This document shows positions 6,895-14,099 of a stretch of DNA of 14,755 bases, one piece after another. Origin of the DNA: Treponema sp. (GTDB lineage Bacteria; Spirochaetota; Spirochaetia; Treponematales; Breznakiellaceae); NCBI GenBank assembly GCA_031273835.1, contig JAISRD010000268.1, positions 1 through 14,755 of the forward strand. Reading direction: 5' to 3'. How positions within the stretch are numbered: the first letter of the stretch is position 1; each line of letters starts with the position of its first letter. Under the pieces are notes generated by a model. The model saw only the letters and a list, made by a program, of their open reading frames with translations. It was not told where the DNA came from and did no database searches. The position numbers and the translations under genes were made by a program.

Positions 6895-7679
6895 GGCAGG
6901 CTCCGGACAAGCAGGGAACGGCAGGCGGCCAGGGAGGCTTCAAAGCTTCCCGGTTCGGGTTCCACGCCGCCGTAGGCAAAGCGTACCCAGCGGTCCACGA
7001 ATTGGGAAAAGGGGGCGCTTAGGTCCTCCCCTTCGCCGCCCTTTCCCGCCCCCCTTAGGAGGGCCAGGGTCTCGTACTCGGTGGCGTCGGGGGGAAGAAC
7101 CGGGGGAAGGCGCCTGCGGGCCATGAAGGCGGCGCAGAAGGCCCTGAAACAGAGGGCCCAGGCGCCCCGTATCTCCCCCCGGCGGTAAAGGGCCGCCGCT
7201 TCCTCAAGGAGCCCCTCGGGATCCGGGGGCGGCCCGGCACCGGGGACGCCGAAACTCCGCCCCTCCGTCCGGGGCTTAAGGCGGCCCCGCCGTTTGTACA
7301 AAAAGTAAAGGGAAACGCCGAGCCCCCCGGCGGCGGCCGCCCCCAGGGCTATGCGCAGCGCCCTGCCGGTAATTTCCCTGAACCGGGAAAAATCCCAGTC
7401 CCGGAGTTTGGGCCGCCCCTTCTCTTTCTTTTCTTTCTTTTCCCGTTCCTTAAGCCGTACCCTGAAACCCTCCTTTTCCCTGTCCCCGAAGTCGGGGGAC
7501 CGGAGGATTTCATCAAGGACCCTTTCCTCCTCCGCGCCGAGGGGCCGGAGGCTCAGGGGCTCCGCCGGGACCTGTTCTTTCCGTTCCGTCCCCCCGGCGG
7601 AATTAACCACAAAGAATACGAAAACCACGAAAAGAAAAGTTTTGGACCTTTTTTTAATGTCCTTCGCGGTTCTCTCCAT
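6891..7679 (-). CDS. DUF4129-type membrane protein, N-terminus repeat-derived
   Basis: From the ATG at 7679 the protein has 262 residues. A basic start and hydrophobic run (about 15-26, FLFVVFVFFVVN) look like a signal peptide or anchor. A lysine/glutamate-rich stretch follows, then a membrane segment (about 106-129) and a C-terminal cytosolic domain (152-259) with the DUF4129 pattern: LYRRGEIRGAWALCFRAF, then PPDATEYETLALL. The frame stays open to an ATG at 7877, adding 66 residues, but those residues are translated from dispersed CACGAAG repeats and would overlap the upstream gene by 14 bases. I prefer 7679, which has GGAG close upstream (GGAGAAG ATG). The signal-like segment itself lies in repeat copy A. 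The stop overlaps the DUF4350 start (GTGA). Confidence 0.8.
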   Translation of the reverse strand: MERTAKDIKKRSKTFLFVVFVFFVVNSAGGTERKEQVPAEPLSLRPLGAEEERVLDEILRSPDFGDREKEGFRVRLKEREKKEKKEKGRPKLRDWDFSRFREITGRALRIALGAAAAGGLGVSLYFLYKRRGRLKPRTEGRSFGVPGAGPPPDPEGLLEEAAALYRRGEIRGAWALCFRAFCAAFMARRRLPPVLPPDATEYETLALLRGAGKGGEGEDLSAPFSQFVDRWVRFAYGGVEPEPGSFEASLAACRSLLVRSLP

Positions 7680-7870
7680 CTTCTCCAGGCTACAGCCCGA
7701 ACCATCCAGGCCGCGGCTTCCGGCCCGGCAGTGAGAATGAAGAAGAACGAATATTTCACCACTAAATACACGAAAGACACTAAAAAGAGACAAAAATAGA
7801 GATTGCGAACCGGCTTTTCGTGCTTTTTCGTGTTTTTCGTGGTTAAAAATCTTCATTCCGTGGTTAAATT
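7601..7870. repeat. Cluster of CACGAAG-type dispersed repeats (copies A-C)
   Basis: Three copies of an AACCACGAA-ACACGAAA-like sequence lie here. Copy A (7601-7639) and copy B (7754-7797) read ACCAC.AA..ACACGAAA on the plus strand. Copy C (7814-7870) has the inverse orientation, TTTTTCGTGGTTAA, and is itself partly repeated (CTTTTCGTG, CTTTTTCGTG, TTTTTCGTGG). B and C therefore face each other as an inverted pair. The cluster fills the only loose junction in the operon, between the unrecognised membrane gene and the DUF4129 gene, and copy A lies inside the latter's reading frame. Confidence 0.65.
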
Positions 7871-8679
7871 CCCTCATTTCCCCCCCCGCTTAACTTATCC
7901 GAAAGGTTTTTGAACAGGATCTCAAGGTCCCAGCCTTCGGTTTCCACCCTGCTGTTGATGTACAGGGCGAATCCCATGCACACATAGAGGGTTTCAACCA
8001 GGACGACGGTGAACCAGCCGAGGGCCAGACAGAGGGGGTTTCCCGATTCGGTAAAGGCGTTGAAATCCCGGTAGTATCCGGGGCGGGCCATTTCAAACAT
8101 TGAATAGACGAAGAGATTTTCCCCCAGAACCAGCGCCGCCTTGAGGACCATGCAGACCGCGGTGATCAAAAAGCCGAAGCCCAGGCCGCTGCCCTGGAGG
8201 AGCCGCTTCCGCCGCCTGAGGGCGCCGCCTTTAAGTTTTTCCAGGATCATGACGGGCATGCGGGCGGATCGGTAGGGGGAAAAACGCCGCCACAACAGAT
8301 CCCCCAGGAGGCCCGTTTTAAGGCAGCCCCCAAGCCCCCTGAAAAGCCGCCCGTACCCTGAACGGGGCTCGAAAAAGCGCAGCGAAACCACCCGGAGGGC
8401 GAAACGGTCCGCCAGGGGGAGCAGCCACCAGCCTGCCGCGCGGGCCGCCTCGGAGAAACCTTCGGGCAAAAGGCGGGCCGTAACGGAAAGGAGCGCCAGG
8501 GGGAGGCCGACAAAGAGGAGCAGGGGCCCCCAGTTGGTCCGCCAGAGCAGTACCCCCAGGTCGGCCGCTTCCCAGCCGCTGCGCCTCCGCAGGGTAACGG
8601 CCCCCCGTGCCTCCCGGGGCCGGGGCGGGGAACCCGGGGCCGCCTCCGGCGGGACCTGGGCGTATCCGCTCCGGTTCAT
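7864..8679 (-). CDS. Multipass membrane protein of unknown family
   Basis: The protein has 271 residues, and I do not recognise its family with confidence. An N-terminal proline/arginine-rich cytosolic stretch (1-40) precedes hydrophobic segments near 50-68, 82-90 (short), 166-190 and 216-242. The C-terminal motif YINSRVETEGWDLEILF (about 240-256) resembles the Y-N-R-E-G-DL ending seen in uncharacterised membrane proteins of such operons. The ATG overlaps the SpoIIM stop as ATGA, and AAGGAAGGGGGG lies just upstream. Its place between SpoIIM and DUF4129 genes suggests it is a structural subunit of the same membrane assembly. The downstream junction is disturbed by repeats. Confidence 0.75.
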   Translation of the reverse strand: MNRSGYAQVPPEAAPGSPPRPREARGAVTLRRRSGWEAADLGVLLWRTNWGPLLLFVGLPLALLSVTARLLPEGFSEAARAAGWWLLPLADRFALRVVSLRFFEPRSGYGRLFRGLGGCLKTGLLGDLLWRRFSPYRSARMPVMILEKLKGGALRRRKRLLQGSGLGFGFLITAVCMVLKAALVLGENLFVYSMFEMARPGYYRDFNAFTESGNPLCLALGWFTVVLVETLYVCMGFALYINSRVETEGWDLEILFKNLSDKLSGGGNEGI

Positions 8680-9665
8680 GTCCCCCCTTCCTTAGGCCCC
8701 GCGGGGCTTGATTTACCCCGGCCGGCAAAGAGGAAGTAGGCAAGCAGAGCTAAGGTGATAAGGCCCCCCGCGGCATAGTGGACAGGCGGGGGAATTTCGT
8801 GCCGGGAGGACCAGAAGGCTTCCACCGCCGCCGCCAGAACCAGCATAAGCGCGCTTCCCCCTATGATGGGCAGGGCGGTTTTTCCCGCTTCCCTTACGGA
8901 GGCCCCCCGTGAAAGCCCCCGGGTAATAAAGAGCCGCCAGCCCAGCAGCAGCCCCGCCTGGGCGGAAAAGATAATCGCCGTCAATTCAAGGCTTGAGTGG
9001 CCCGAGACGAAGGAATAGAAGGTTTCCGTAAAACCCCTGTTGATGATATGGCCCTCCGCGGCCCCTAAAAAGACCGCGTTAAAGGCCAGCATAAAAAGGC
9101 TTCCCGCCCCGGCGAGTATACCGCTGCCGAAGATGCGGAACGCGATGGAGATGTTGTTGTAGATGTAGAAACCGAACATATCCGCGTCGTTACTGACTTC
9201 CCTGGGCTTCAGGTACTGTTCGTCTGCGGGGTCGTACATCCTTTCCAGGCTTTTAACCGTCCTGTAGGGCATGATCTCGTGTATAAAGCCGGGAAAGCGG
9301 ATCACCAGGAGGGCGCTGAAAACGGCGAGGCCGTAAAAAATAAGAAAACAGACCCCTAAGCTCCGCCATTGGGAACGCACGGCCCCCGGAAAGGTTTTGA
9401 ACATAAAATCCGAAAGCAGGGAGAGGCGGAAGGGTTTTCCGCGGTACAGAAGCTGGTTCCCCTCGAGGATCAGCCGGTTGAGCCGCTCGATCAGGGAGGG
9501 ATCGAAACCGTTGGAACGGGCCGTGTTAAGATCCCCCGTAAGCTTACGGAGCATCCGGGGGAAGTTCTCCGCCCCGGCCTTAAGTTCCTTTGTTCCGCCC
9601 CCTATGATCTGTTCCAGCTCTTTCCAGTCCCGCTGACGGCGTTCAATGAAGCTGCGCTGGGTCAC
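8676..9665 (-). CDS. SpoIIM (DUF95) family membrane protein
   Basis: The protein has 329 residues. It starts with FIERRQRDWKELE, the typical opening of non-sporulation SpoIIM relatives. A cytosolic helical region runs to about 100, a first membrane segment spans 102-123, and the family core follows: FYIYNNISIAFRIFGSGILAG (about 166-186), then SGHSSLELTAIIFSAQAGLL (221-240). Further segments lie near 265-283 and 297-314. Spore-formers use SpoIIM to recruit SpoIID and SpoIIP peptidoglycan hydrolases. Here no sporulation gene is present and the family belongs to the MoxR/RDD neighbourhood, so I do not infer a sporulation role. The start is GTG, overlapping the RDD stop as GTGA, with GGAGGGG 4 bases upstream. 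Confidence 0.88.
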   Translation of the reverse strand: MTQRSFIERRQRDWKELEQIIGGGTKELKAGAENFPRMLRKLTGDLNTARSNGFDPSLIERLNRLILEGNQLLYRGKPFRLSLLSDFMFKTFPGAVRSQWRSLGVCFLIFYGLAVFSALLVIRFPGFIHEIMPYRTVKSLERMYDPADEQYLKPREVSNDADMFGFYIYNNISIAFRIFGSGILAGAGSLFMLAFNAVFLGAAEGHIINRGFTETFYSFVSGHSSLELTAIIFSAQAGLLLGWRLFITRGLSRGASVREAGKTALPIIGGSALMLVLAAAVEAFWSSRHEIPPPVHYAAGGLITLALLAYFLFAGRGKSSPAGPKEGGT

Positions 9666-10450
9666 TTTTCCCCTCCGGGACCGCTTCCGGCGGCGGAAGC
9701 GGCAAAGGTCCTGGCTATGCCCAAAAGGAAAGCGGCGTCCCCGCCTCCGGCGGACTTCCCGCCTGCGGGAAGCTGCTTCCCACAGGCGGGAAGCTTCAGG
9801 GATTGGACCAGGGGCCGGGCGATTTCATCGGCCCTGGCGGGGCCCAGCAGGGGATAACGCTGGGCAAAGGCCAGAACGCCCTGTTTTTCCTCGTAGTTTA
9901 AGGCCCGTCCGGGAAGCGCCGGGGGAAAGGCATCAAGCCAATACAGGGGGTCCCGCCGGGCCGGGGCCTGGGACTGCCAGGTATAGATCACCAGGGTATC
10001 CGCCGCCCAATCCCCCAGACGGCGGAAACCCCTGCTCATGGTAAGGGAAAGAAAGGCCGTCAGGTAGAGGCCCAGAAAACCGTCGGCAAAGCGGAGCAGA
10101 TTGCGTATCAGGGAAGAGCCGGGGCCGACCGGGGAGCCGTCGCTCCGCACCACCCGCAGTCCCAAAAAGCGTTTCCCCAGGCTTTGGCCCCGGAAAAAGA
10201 CCTCCCAAAAAACATGATAAAACCAGTCGAGGGCAAAGTACATCAGAAGTACCAGCCAGATCCCCAGGGCCGCCCTCAGCAGCGTCAGGTAGAGGATATT
10301 AACGGCCAGGAGAAAGAGGCCCTGGAAGAAGAGGTCGATGCCATAGGCGCATGAGCGGATAAGAAGCCCCGCCGGGTACAGGGCATATTCAATACCCTCC
10401 GGGGTTTGGACACGGAGCAGAGTATCCCGTTCTGCGAAAGCTCCGTTCAT
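9662..10450 (-). CDS. RDD family membrane protein
   Basis: From the ATG at 10450 the protein has 262 residues. The RDD domain (about 27-157) shows R-SCAYGIDLFF with the conserved Arg and Asp in the first membrane helix, then GQSLGKRFLGLRVVRSDGSP and RRLGDWAADTLV with the last conserved Asp. Membrane segments lie near 27-55, 60-83 and 118-136. RDD proteins are small membrane proteins of mostly unknown, possibly transport, function. The C-terminal tail (about 165-262) is soluble and holds a seven-residue tandem repeat, LPACGKQ LPAGGKS, from a palindromic 21-base DNA duplication. The frame is open one codon further to a TTG, but the ATG shares a base with the DUF5362-like stop (TGATG), which fits translational coupling. 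Confidence 0.88.
   Translation of the reverse strand: MNGAFAERDTLLRVQTPEGIEYALYPAGLLIRSCAYGIDLFFQGLFLLAVNILYLTLLRAALGIWLVLLMYFALDWFYHVFWEVFFRGQSLGKRFLGLRVVRSDGSPVGPGSSLIRNLLRFADGFLGLYLTAFLSLTMSRGFRRLGDWAADTLVIYTWQSQAPARRDPLYWLDAFPPALPGRALNYEEKQGVLAFAQRYPLLGPARADEIARPLVQSLKLPACGKQLPAGGKSAGGGDAAFLLGIARTFAASAAGSGPGGEK
9755..9793. repeat. Palindromic 21-base tandem repeat inside the RDD gene
   Basis: CTTCCCGCCTGCGGGAAG (9755-9772) and CTTCCCACAGGCGGGAAG (9776-9793) are separated by CTG. Each unit is a near-palindrome with GC-rich arms. The 21-base period keeps the reading frame and yields LPACGKQ LPAGGKS in the protein. It may be a small palindromic element inserted in frame, or a local duplication. 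Confidence 0.6.
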
Positions 10451-11007
10451 CAAAGATTAACTGCCGCCACGCCGATTATCGCGGCGATCAGCACTAAGGC
10501 GATGAGAGCCATGTAGATGATGGTGAGGATACCGGCAAAGAGCCAAAAGAATTTGTTGAATTTGAAGGAGGATTCCAGATCAGCGGCGTTATCGGAATGG
10601 ATGTAATTATGCATCTTTTTCCCGGCCATGAAAATAAAGAAACTGGGGAAAAATCCCAGGGGCAGGCTCCCCGCCTGCAGCAGAAACAAGGTTACGGTAA
10701 AAGCCGAATCAAAAGAAGCGGGCAGATACTCGGGAAAAAAACTCGAGAAACCTACCGCCATGGCGGCGGAAAAAACCGTCATCAATCCGCAGAACACAAA
10801 ACCCATGATCCCGATGAAACGGAGCCAGGGGGCGGTTTTTTTAAGGTGGAGCCTCATGGTTTCGGTCAAAGCCCCCTCTCCGGCCGGGGACTTTACCGGG
10901 CTGACTTCAGCCCGGGGGCTTTCATAGGGATTTACGGCCGGCTCTTTATCCGTCTTTCCGGCCGCTTCCCTGTCGAGGCTTTCGTAAAAATCTTCGGTAT
11001 CCGGCAT
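10450..11007 (-). CDS. DUF5362-like membrane protein
   Basis: The protein has 185 residues from the ATG at 11007. This start has the strongest ribosome binding site of the operon, GGAGGAG four bases upstream. A TTG eleven codons further up has no such site. Residues 1-55 are hydrophilic and acidic. The rest carries hydrophobic segments near 61-87, 102-127 and 153-180, with a basic loop (GKKMHNYIHSDNAADLESSF) between the second and third. The layout LKKTAPWLRFIGIMGF ... FFIFMAGKK ... ILTIIYMA resembles small DUF5362 proteins, an uncharacterised membrane family. That assignment is by memory of the pattern. The stop shares a base with the RDD start. It follows the repressor gene by 71 bases. Confidence 0.75.
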   Translation of the reverse strand: MPDTEDFYESLDREAAGKTDKEPAVNPYESPRAEVSPVKSPAGEGALTETMRLHLKKTAPWLRFIGIMGFVFCGLMTVFSAAMAVGFSSFFPEYLPASFDSAFTVTLFLLQAGSLPLGFFPSFFIFMAGKKMHNYIHSDNAADLESSFKFNKFFWLFAGILTIIYMALIALVLIAAIIGVAAVNL

Positions 11008-11010
11008 GGC

Positions 11011-11018
11011 GCTCCTCC
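11011..11018 (-). promoter_or_regulatory. Strong ribosome binding site deciding the DUF5362-like start
   Basis: GGAGGAGC on the minus strand lies four bases from the ATG at 11007. It makes that ATG the translation start in preference to the upstream in-frame TTG at 11040. Other genes of the run start by overlap with the preceding stop, so this may be the main ribosome entry point of the membrane-protein block. Confidence 0.75.
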
Positions 11019-11078
11019 GTGTCGGATCCAGTATTGTCAATTTTCAGGCTTAACACAAGACCCCGGCGTATCGGCGGT

Positions 11079-11429
11079 CTAAATCCGCCCCTTGGCTTCT
11101 TCTTCCTGTATTTTCAGCAGGTTGGTAATTGAGCTGAGAATGTACTCCTGGTACTGGGCTTTGAGGGTATCAAATAAAACGATCAGCTTGGTGTATTTTG
11201 TGTCCTTGTTCTCCTCAAAGACCGGACCCTCTCCGGTCCGCAGCCAGACATTACTGACATTGAAGGAATCGCAGACGAGTTTGATGGTACGGTTATTTAC
11301 AATTCGTTTTTCGGTTTCAATGCACGCAAGCTGTCCCGAGGAAATAGTGATAACGGCGGAGAATTCATTCTGGGTAAGTTTCAATTCCTTTCTGAGTTTT
11401 TTAATCCGCTGGTTTATTGTCTCTCTCAT
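11079..11429 (-). CDS. XRE-type helix-turn-helix regulator
   Basis: The protein has 116 residues. Residues about 6-60 form a Cro/CI-like HTH domain: INQRIKKLRKELKLTQNEFS, then ISSGQLACIETEKRIVNNRT as turn and recognition helix. VWLRTGEGPVFEE after the domain is a common ending of phage-repressor-like HTH proteins. The C-terminal tail is a charged helix (QEYILSSITNLLKIQEEEA) likely used for dimerisation. It lies first in the minus-strand run, 71 bases before the DUF5362-like gene and divergent from the glycoside hydrolase gene, so it could control either or both. That role is inference. The TATACT box lies only six bases before the ATG, and there is no good ribosome binding site, which suggests a leaderless or very short-leader message. 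Confidence 0.88.
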   Translation of the reverse strand: MRETINQRIKKLRKELKLTQNEFSAVITISSGQLACIETEKRIVNNRTIKLVCDSFNVSNVWLRTGEGPVFEENKDTKYTKLIVLFDTLKAQYQEYILSSITNLLKIQEEEAKGRI

Positions 11430-11435
11430 ACCTTA

Positions 11436-11465
11436 AGTATAATTAAAGTAAAGCTGACTATGCAA
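11436..11465 (-). promoter_or_regulatory. Candidate promoter of the HTH gene
   Basis: On the minus strand TTGCAT (11460-11465) and TATACT (11436-11441) are 18 bases apart. The -10 box is a good sigma-70 match and the -35 matches only in TTG. The expected start of transcription falls at or next to the A of the ATG at 11429. The whole intergenic space is AT-rich and would also have to hold the promoter of the divergent glycoside hydrolase gene. Confidence 0.4.
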
Positions 11466-11571
11466 GTAATAATTAAAAAATAAAATGAATGTTTCAAAGA
11501 ACGCGGGCCTACCAAAAATGAAAAAAACAGGCTATGCTGTTCTTCCGGGGCAGGTATGGATACAAACAACA

Positions 11572-13230
11572 ATGATATGTGAAGCGCTTTCAAAACGCCG
11601 GATTTTGAAACCGGCCTTCCTGTTTTTTATTTTTCTCCTGACCGCCCTTCCACAGGGCACGCTCTTTTCACAGACCTTTAATTCGCCGGGGGAAATTCAG
11701 GAACTCGCCTTGACCCTGGTAAACCGCATGGGCGATGAGGAAGCGCTGGCCCAGACCTTTATGCTGGGCTGGACGGGGACCGAAGCTTCGCCCCTGATTC
11801 TGGACTGGATACGGCTGCGCCGCATCGGGGGGGTCAAGGTCTTCGGGTGGAATGCCCGGAACCTTGAAACCCTGGCCCGGACCATAGGAACGCTGCAGCG
11901 GGAAGCCCTGGCCGGCCCTCTCAAGATTCCCCTCATGGTGGCCACCGATCAGGAGGGGGGCATGGTCCGGCATGTAAAGGACAAAACCAGCAGCGCGCCG
12001 GGCAACATGGCCCTGGGGGCCTCCGCCTTTCCTGAGGACGCTTACCGGACGGGCTTCTACATAGGCCGGGAACTTGCCCTGCTGGGAATCAACATGAACT
12101 TTGCCCCCATGGTGGACCTTGCCACCGATAAGGATTCCGTTCTTATCGGAACCAGGGCCTTCGGCGGGGACCCTGCCGCGGCGGCCATATTGGGCGCCGC
12201 CTTTATGAAGGGACAGAAAGCGGCGGGCATCATTTCCACCGCCAAGCACTTTCCCGGCCACGGCGCCACAAGCCTTGACTCCCACGGAATACTTCCCCGC
12301 ATTGACGCGGATGAAGAGCTGCTCTGGAACAGGGAGCTTGTTCCCTACCGGCTTATGGTCAAGGAAAAACTCCCCGCCGTTATGAGCGGCCATCTGGCCT
12401 TCCCGAAAACCCCCGGAGGGGAGGAACCGGCTTCCCTTTCATCCTGGTTTCTGGAGGACCTGCTCCGGGGCAGGCTGGGATTCAAGGGCATGGTGATCAC
12501 CGACGACCTCCGCATGTACGGCGCCATCCAAACCACGGGCAGCCTGTGGCTCACGGCAAAAAAGGCCCTGCTCGCCGGAAACGACATGATACTCATCTCC
12601 GCAACCCCGGCGTTGAACGATTCCGTATGGACGGCCCTGCTCAGGGCGATGAAGGAAGAACCGGCCTTCCGCGGCAGGGTGCGGGAAGCCGCCAGGGGGG
12701 TACTCGCCGTAAAACTTGAATACCTCCGGGGCGGCGTCCCCCTGATCCCCGATCCGGCCAAGGCCGCCCTGATCCCCGATCCCGAGGCAAGGGCCTTCTT
12801 TTTGGATCTTTCCGCCCGGAGCGTCACCCTTTTAAAAAAGGGCCCCCTCCCCCTAAAGCCCGGAACTGCGGGCAGGGTGCTCCTTGCGGGGCAGTACGGG
12901 GCTTTTTTCGGCGCCGGAAGAAGGGCCTTTCCCGGAGCGGCGGCGTATTTCTATGAAGAAAGGGGAAATTCCGCGGAACTGTACAGGCTTGCCGCCGCCG
13001 CCGATACGGTTATTTTCTGCGTCGGCGGCGGGGAAGACAGGCGGCTCCTTGAAAGCTTAAGGCCCTTAAACAAACGGGTGATAGTTCTTTCCGTATCCGT
13101 CCCGGCGGAAGGGGACGCCTTTGACTGGGCCGACGCGGCGGCGGCGTTGTACAGCTATTCGGAGGAATCCTTCAACGCGGGTTTTTCCGCCATACTGGGC
13201 CGCTTTGAGCCTGAGGGGAAGATCCCGTGA
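11572..13230 (+). CDS. Exported glycoside hydrolase family 3, NagZ-type beta-N-acetylhexosaminidase
   Basis: From the ATG at 11572 the protein has 552 residues. An N-terminal signal peptide (basic ALSKRR, hydrophobic ILKPAFLFFIFLLTALP, then about GTLFSQ) suggests export. The GH3 barrel carries ATDQEGGMVRHV (124-135), IGTRAFGGDP (192-201), KHFPGHGATSLDSHG (225-239) and VITDDL (308-313). By analogy with NagZ, D311 is the nucleophile and the D-S-H triad (236-238) holds the acid/base histidine. KHFPGH and the Asp-Ser-His loop are specific for the N-acetylglucosaminidase branch. A short C-terminal alpha/beta domain follows (about 415-552). The likely substrate is GlcNAc-containing muropeptide or chitin fragments. 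In-frame ATGs at 11485 and 11518 would bury the signal peptide, and none of the starts has a clear ribosome binding site. It is coupled to the GNAT gene downstream. Confidence 0.9.
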   Translation: MICEALSKRRILKPAFLFFIFLLTALPQGTLFSQTFNSPGEIQELALTLVNRMGDEEALAQTFMLGWTGTEASPLILDWIRLRRIGGVKVFGWNARNLETLARTIGTLQREALAGPLKIPLMVATDQEGGMVRHVKDKTSSAPGNMALGASAFPEDAYRTGFYIGRELALLGINMNFAPMVDLATDKDSVLIGTRAFGGDPAAAAILGAAFMKGQKAAGIISTAKHFPGHGATSLDSHGILPRIDADEELLWNRELVPYRLMVKEKLPAVMSGHLAFPKTPGGEEPASLSSWFLEDLLRGRLGFKGMVITDDLRMYGAIQTTGSLWLTAKKALLAGNDMILISATPALNDSVWTALLRAMKEEPAFRGRVREAARGVLAVKLEYLRGGVPLIPDPAKAALIPDPEARAFFLDLSARSVTLLKKGPLPLKPGTAGRVLLAGQYGAFFGAGRRAFPGAAAYFYEERGNSAELYRLAAAADTVIFCVGGGEDRRLLESLRPLNKRVIVLSVSVPAEGDAFDWADAAAALYSYSEESFNAGFSAILGRFEPEGKIP

Positions 13231-14090
13231 GGTGGAAACGGCTCGGGCGGCGTTCCCTTGAAGACGCCGCGGCCTTTCTAAAAGCGCGGGAGCGCTTTTG
13301 CGTGGGGGCAAGTTTCCGTTTTCTAAAAAGAACCGCGAAGGACAGGATTTGGTATCTCCCATCCCTCCCCCCGGGGGAAAAAGAGACCCCCGCCATGGAG
13401 GGACTTTTGCTCTACACCGGCAGGGTACTCTTTCCCGTATTCGGCCCGTCGGGGGGCCCCGAAGCTTTCCGGAACTTTCCCCTTCCCTTTAACGGCTCGG
13501 ATCTTCACGCCATGCAGGGGCTTGCCTCGGACCTCGCCCCGCTGGAGGGCTTCTTTGAACGGAGGAATATCAGGGTTTCCGAAGGGGCCGATTATGATCT
13601 TATGTCCCTGGAACTCAGGGCGGCGGCGGAGCTTCGGCGGGCGGGAAATCCCCCCCCAAGGGGGCTCCTGTTTCGCAGGCCGGTCTATGAGGATGTGGAA
13701 GGGCTCTTTCCCCTCCAGCGGGGCTATGAACAGGAGGAAGTGCTTCCGGCCGGCGCGGAATTCAACGCCGCCGCCTGCCGTGTTAAGCTGGAACGGCTGG
13801 TTGGACAGGGCCGCATACTCATCGCGGAGCGGAACGGGATCATGGCGGGAAAGATCAACATAAACGCCGAGTCCTTCACCCGGCTCCAGATCGGGGGCAT
13901 TTATGTAGCGCCGGAATTCCGCGGACAGGGCATAGCCCAGGATATGCTGGCCGCCTTTATAGGGGAACTGCTGCCCCTGGGGAAACATTTCACCCTCTTT
14001 GTCAGGAAAAAAAACCCCGCCGCCCGCAGGGTTTATGACAAGGCCGGTTTTACCAAAACCGCCGATTACAAGATCGATTACTTTTTATAG
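13227..14090 (+). CDS. GNAT family N-acetyltransferase with long N-terminal region
   Basis: The protein has 287 residues. The GNAT fold occupies about 145-287, with the acetyl-CoA loop in GGIYVAPEFRGQGIAQDML (223-241; RGQGIA at 232-237) and motif B FVRKKNPAARRVYDKAGF (258-275). The N-terminal half (1-140) has no motif I recognise and could be a degenerate second GNAT or a substrate domain. The GTG start overlaps the hydrolase stop as GTGA, and GAGGGGAAG lies just upstream, so the two are translationally coupled. The acceptor is unknown; a product of the hydrolase (an amino sugar or peptide) is a guess from context. The stop is 9 bases from the convergent glgC stop, with no clear terminator between them. 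Confidence 0.88.
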   Translation: MRWKRLGRRSLEDAAAFLKARERFCVGASFRFLKRTAKDRIWYLPSLPPGEKETPAMEGLLLYTGRVLFPVFGPSGGPEAFRNFPLPFNGSDLHAMQGLASDLAPLEGFFERRNIRVSEGADYDLMSLELRAAAELRRAGNPPPRGLLFRRPVYEDVEGLFPLQRGYEQEEVLPAGAEFNAAACRVKLERLVGQGRILIAERNGIMAGKININAESFTRLQIGGIYVAPEFRGQGIAQDMLAAFIGELLPLGKHFTLFVRKKNPAARRVYDKAGFTKTADYKIDYFL

Positions 14091-14099
14091 CCGGGGCCC

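Noticed and set aside
7680..7877. N-terminal extension of the DUF4129 gene to the ATG at 7877
   Set aside because: The 66 extra residues are translated repeats (NHEKHEK, SVFRVFSG types), would overlap the upstream gene by 14 bases, and a start with a GGAG site exists at 7679.
8676..9665. Sporulation function for the SpoIIM-like gene
   Set aside because: No other sporulation gene is present and the neighbours are MoxR, RDD and DUF families, where SpoIIM relatives occur in non-sporulating bacteria.
11008..11040. TTG start giving an 11-residue longer DUF5362-like protein
   Set aside because: There is no ribosome binding site before the TTG, whereas the ATG at 11007 has GGAGGAG at good spacing.
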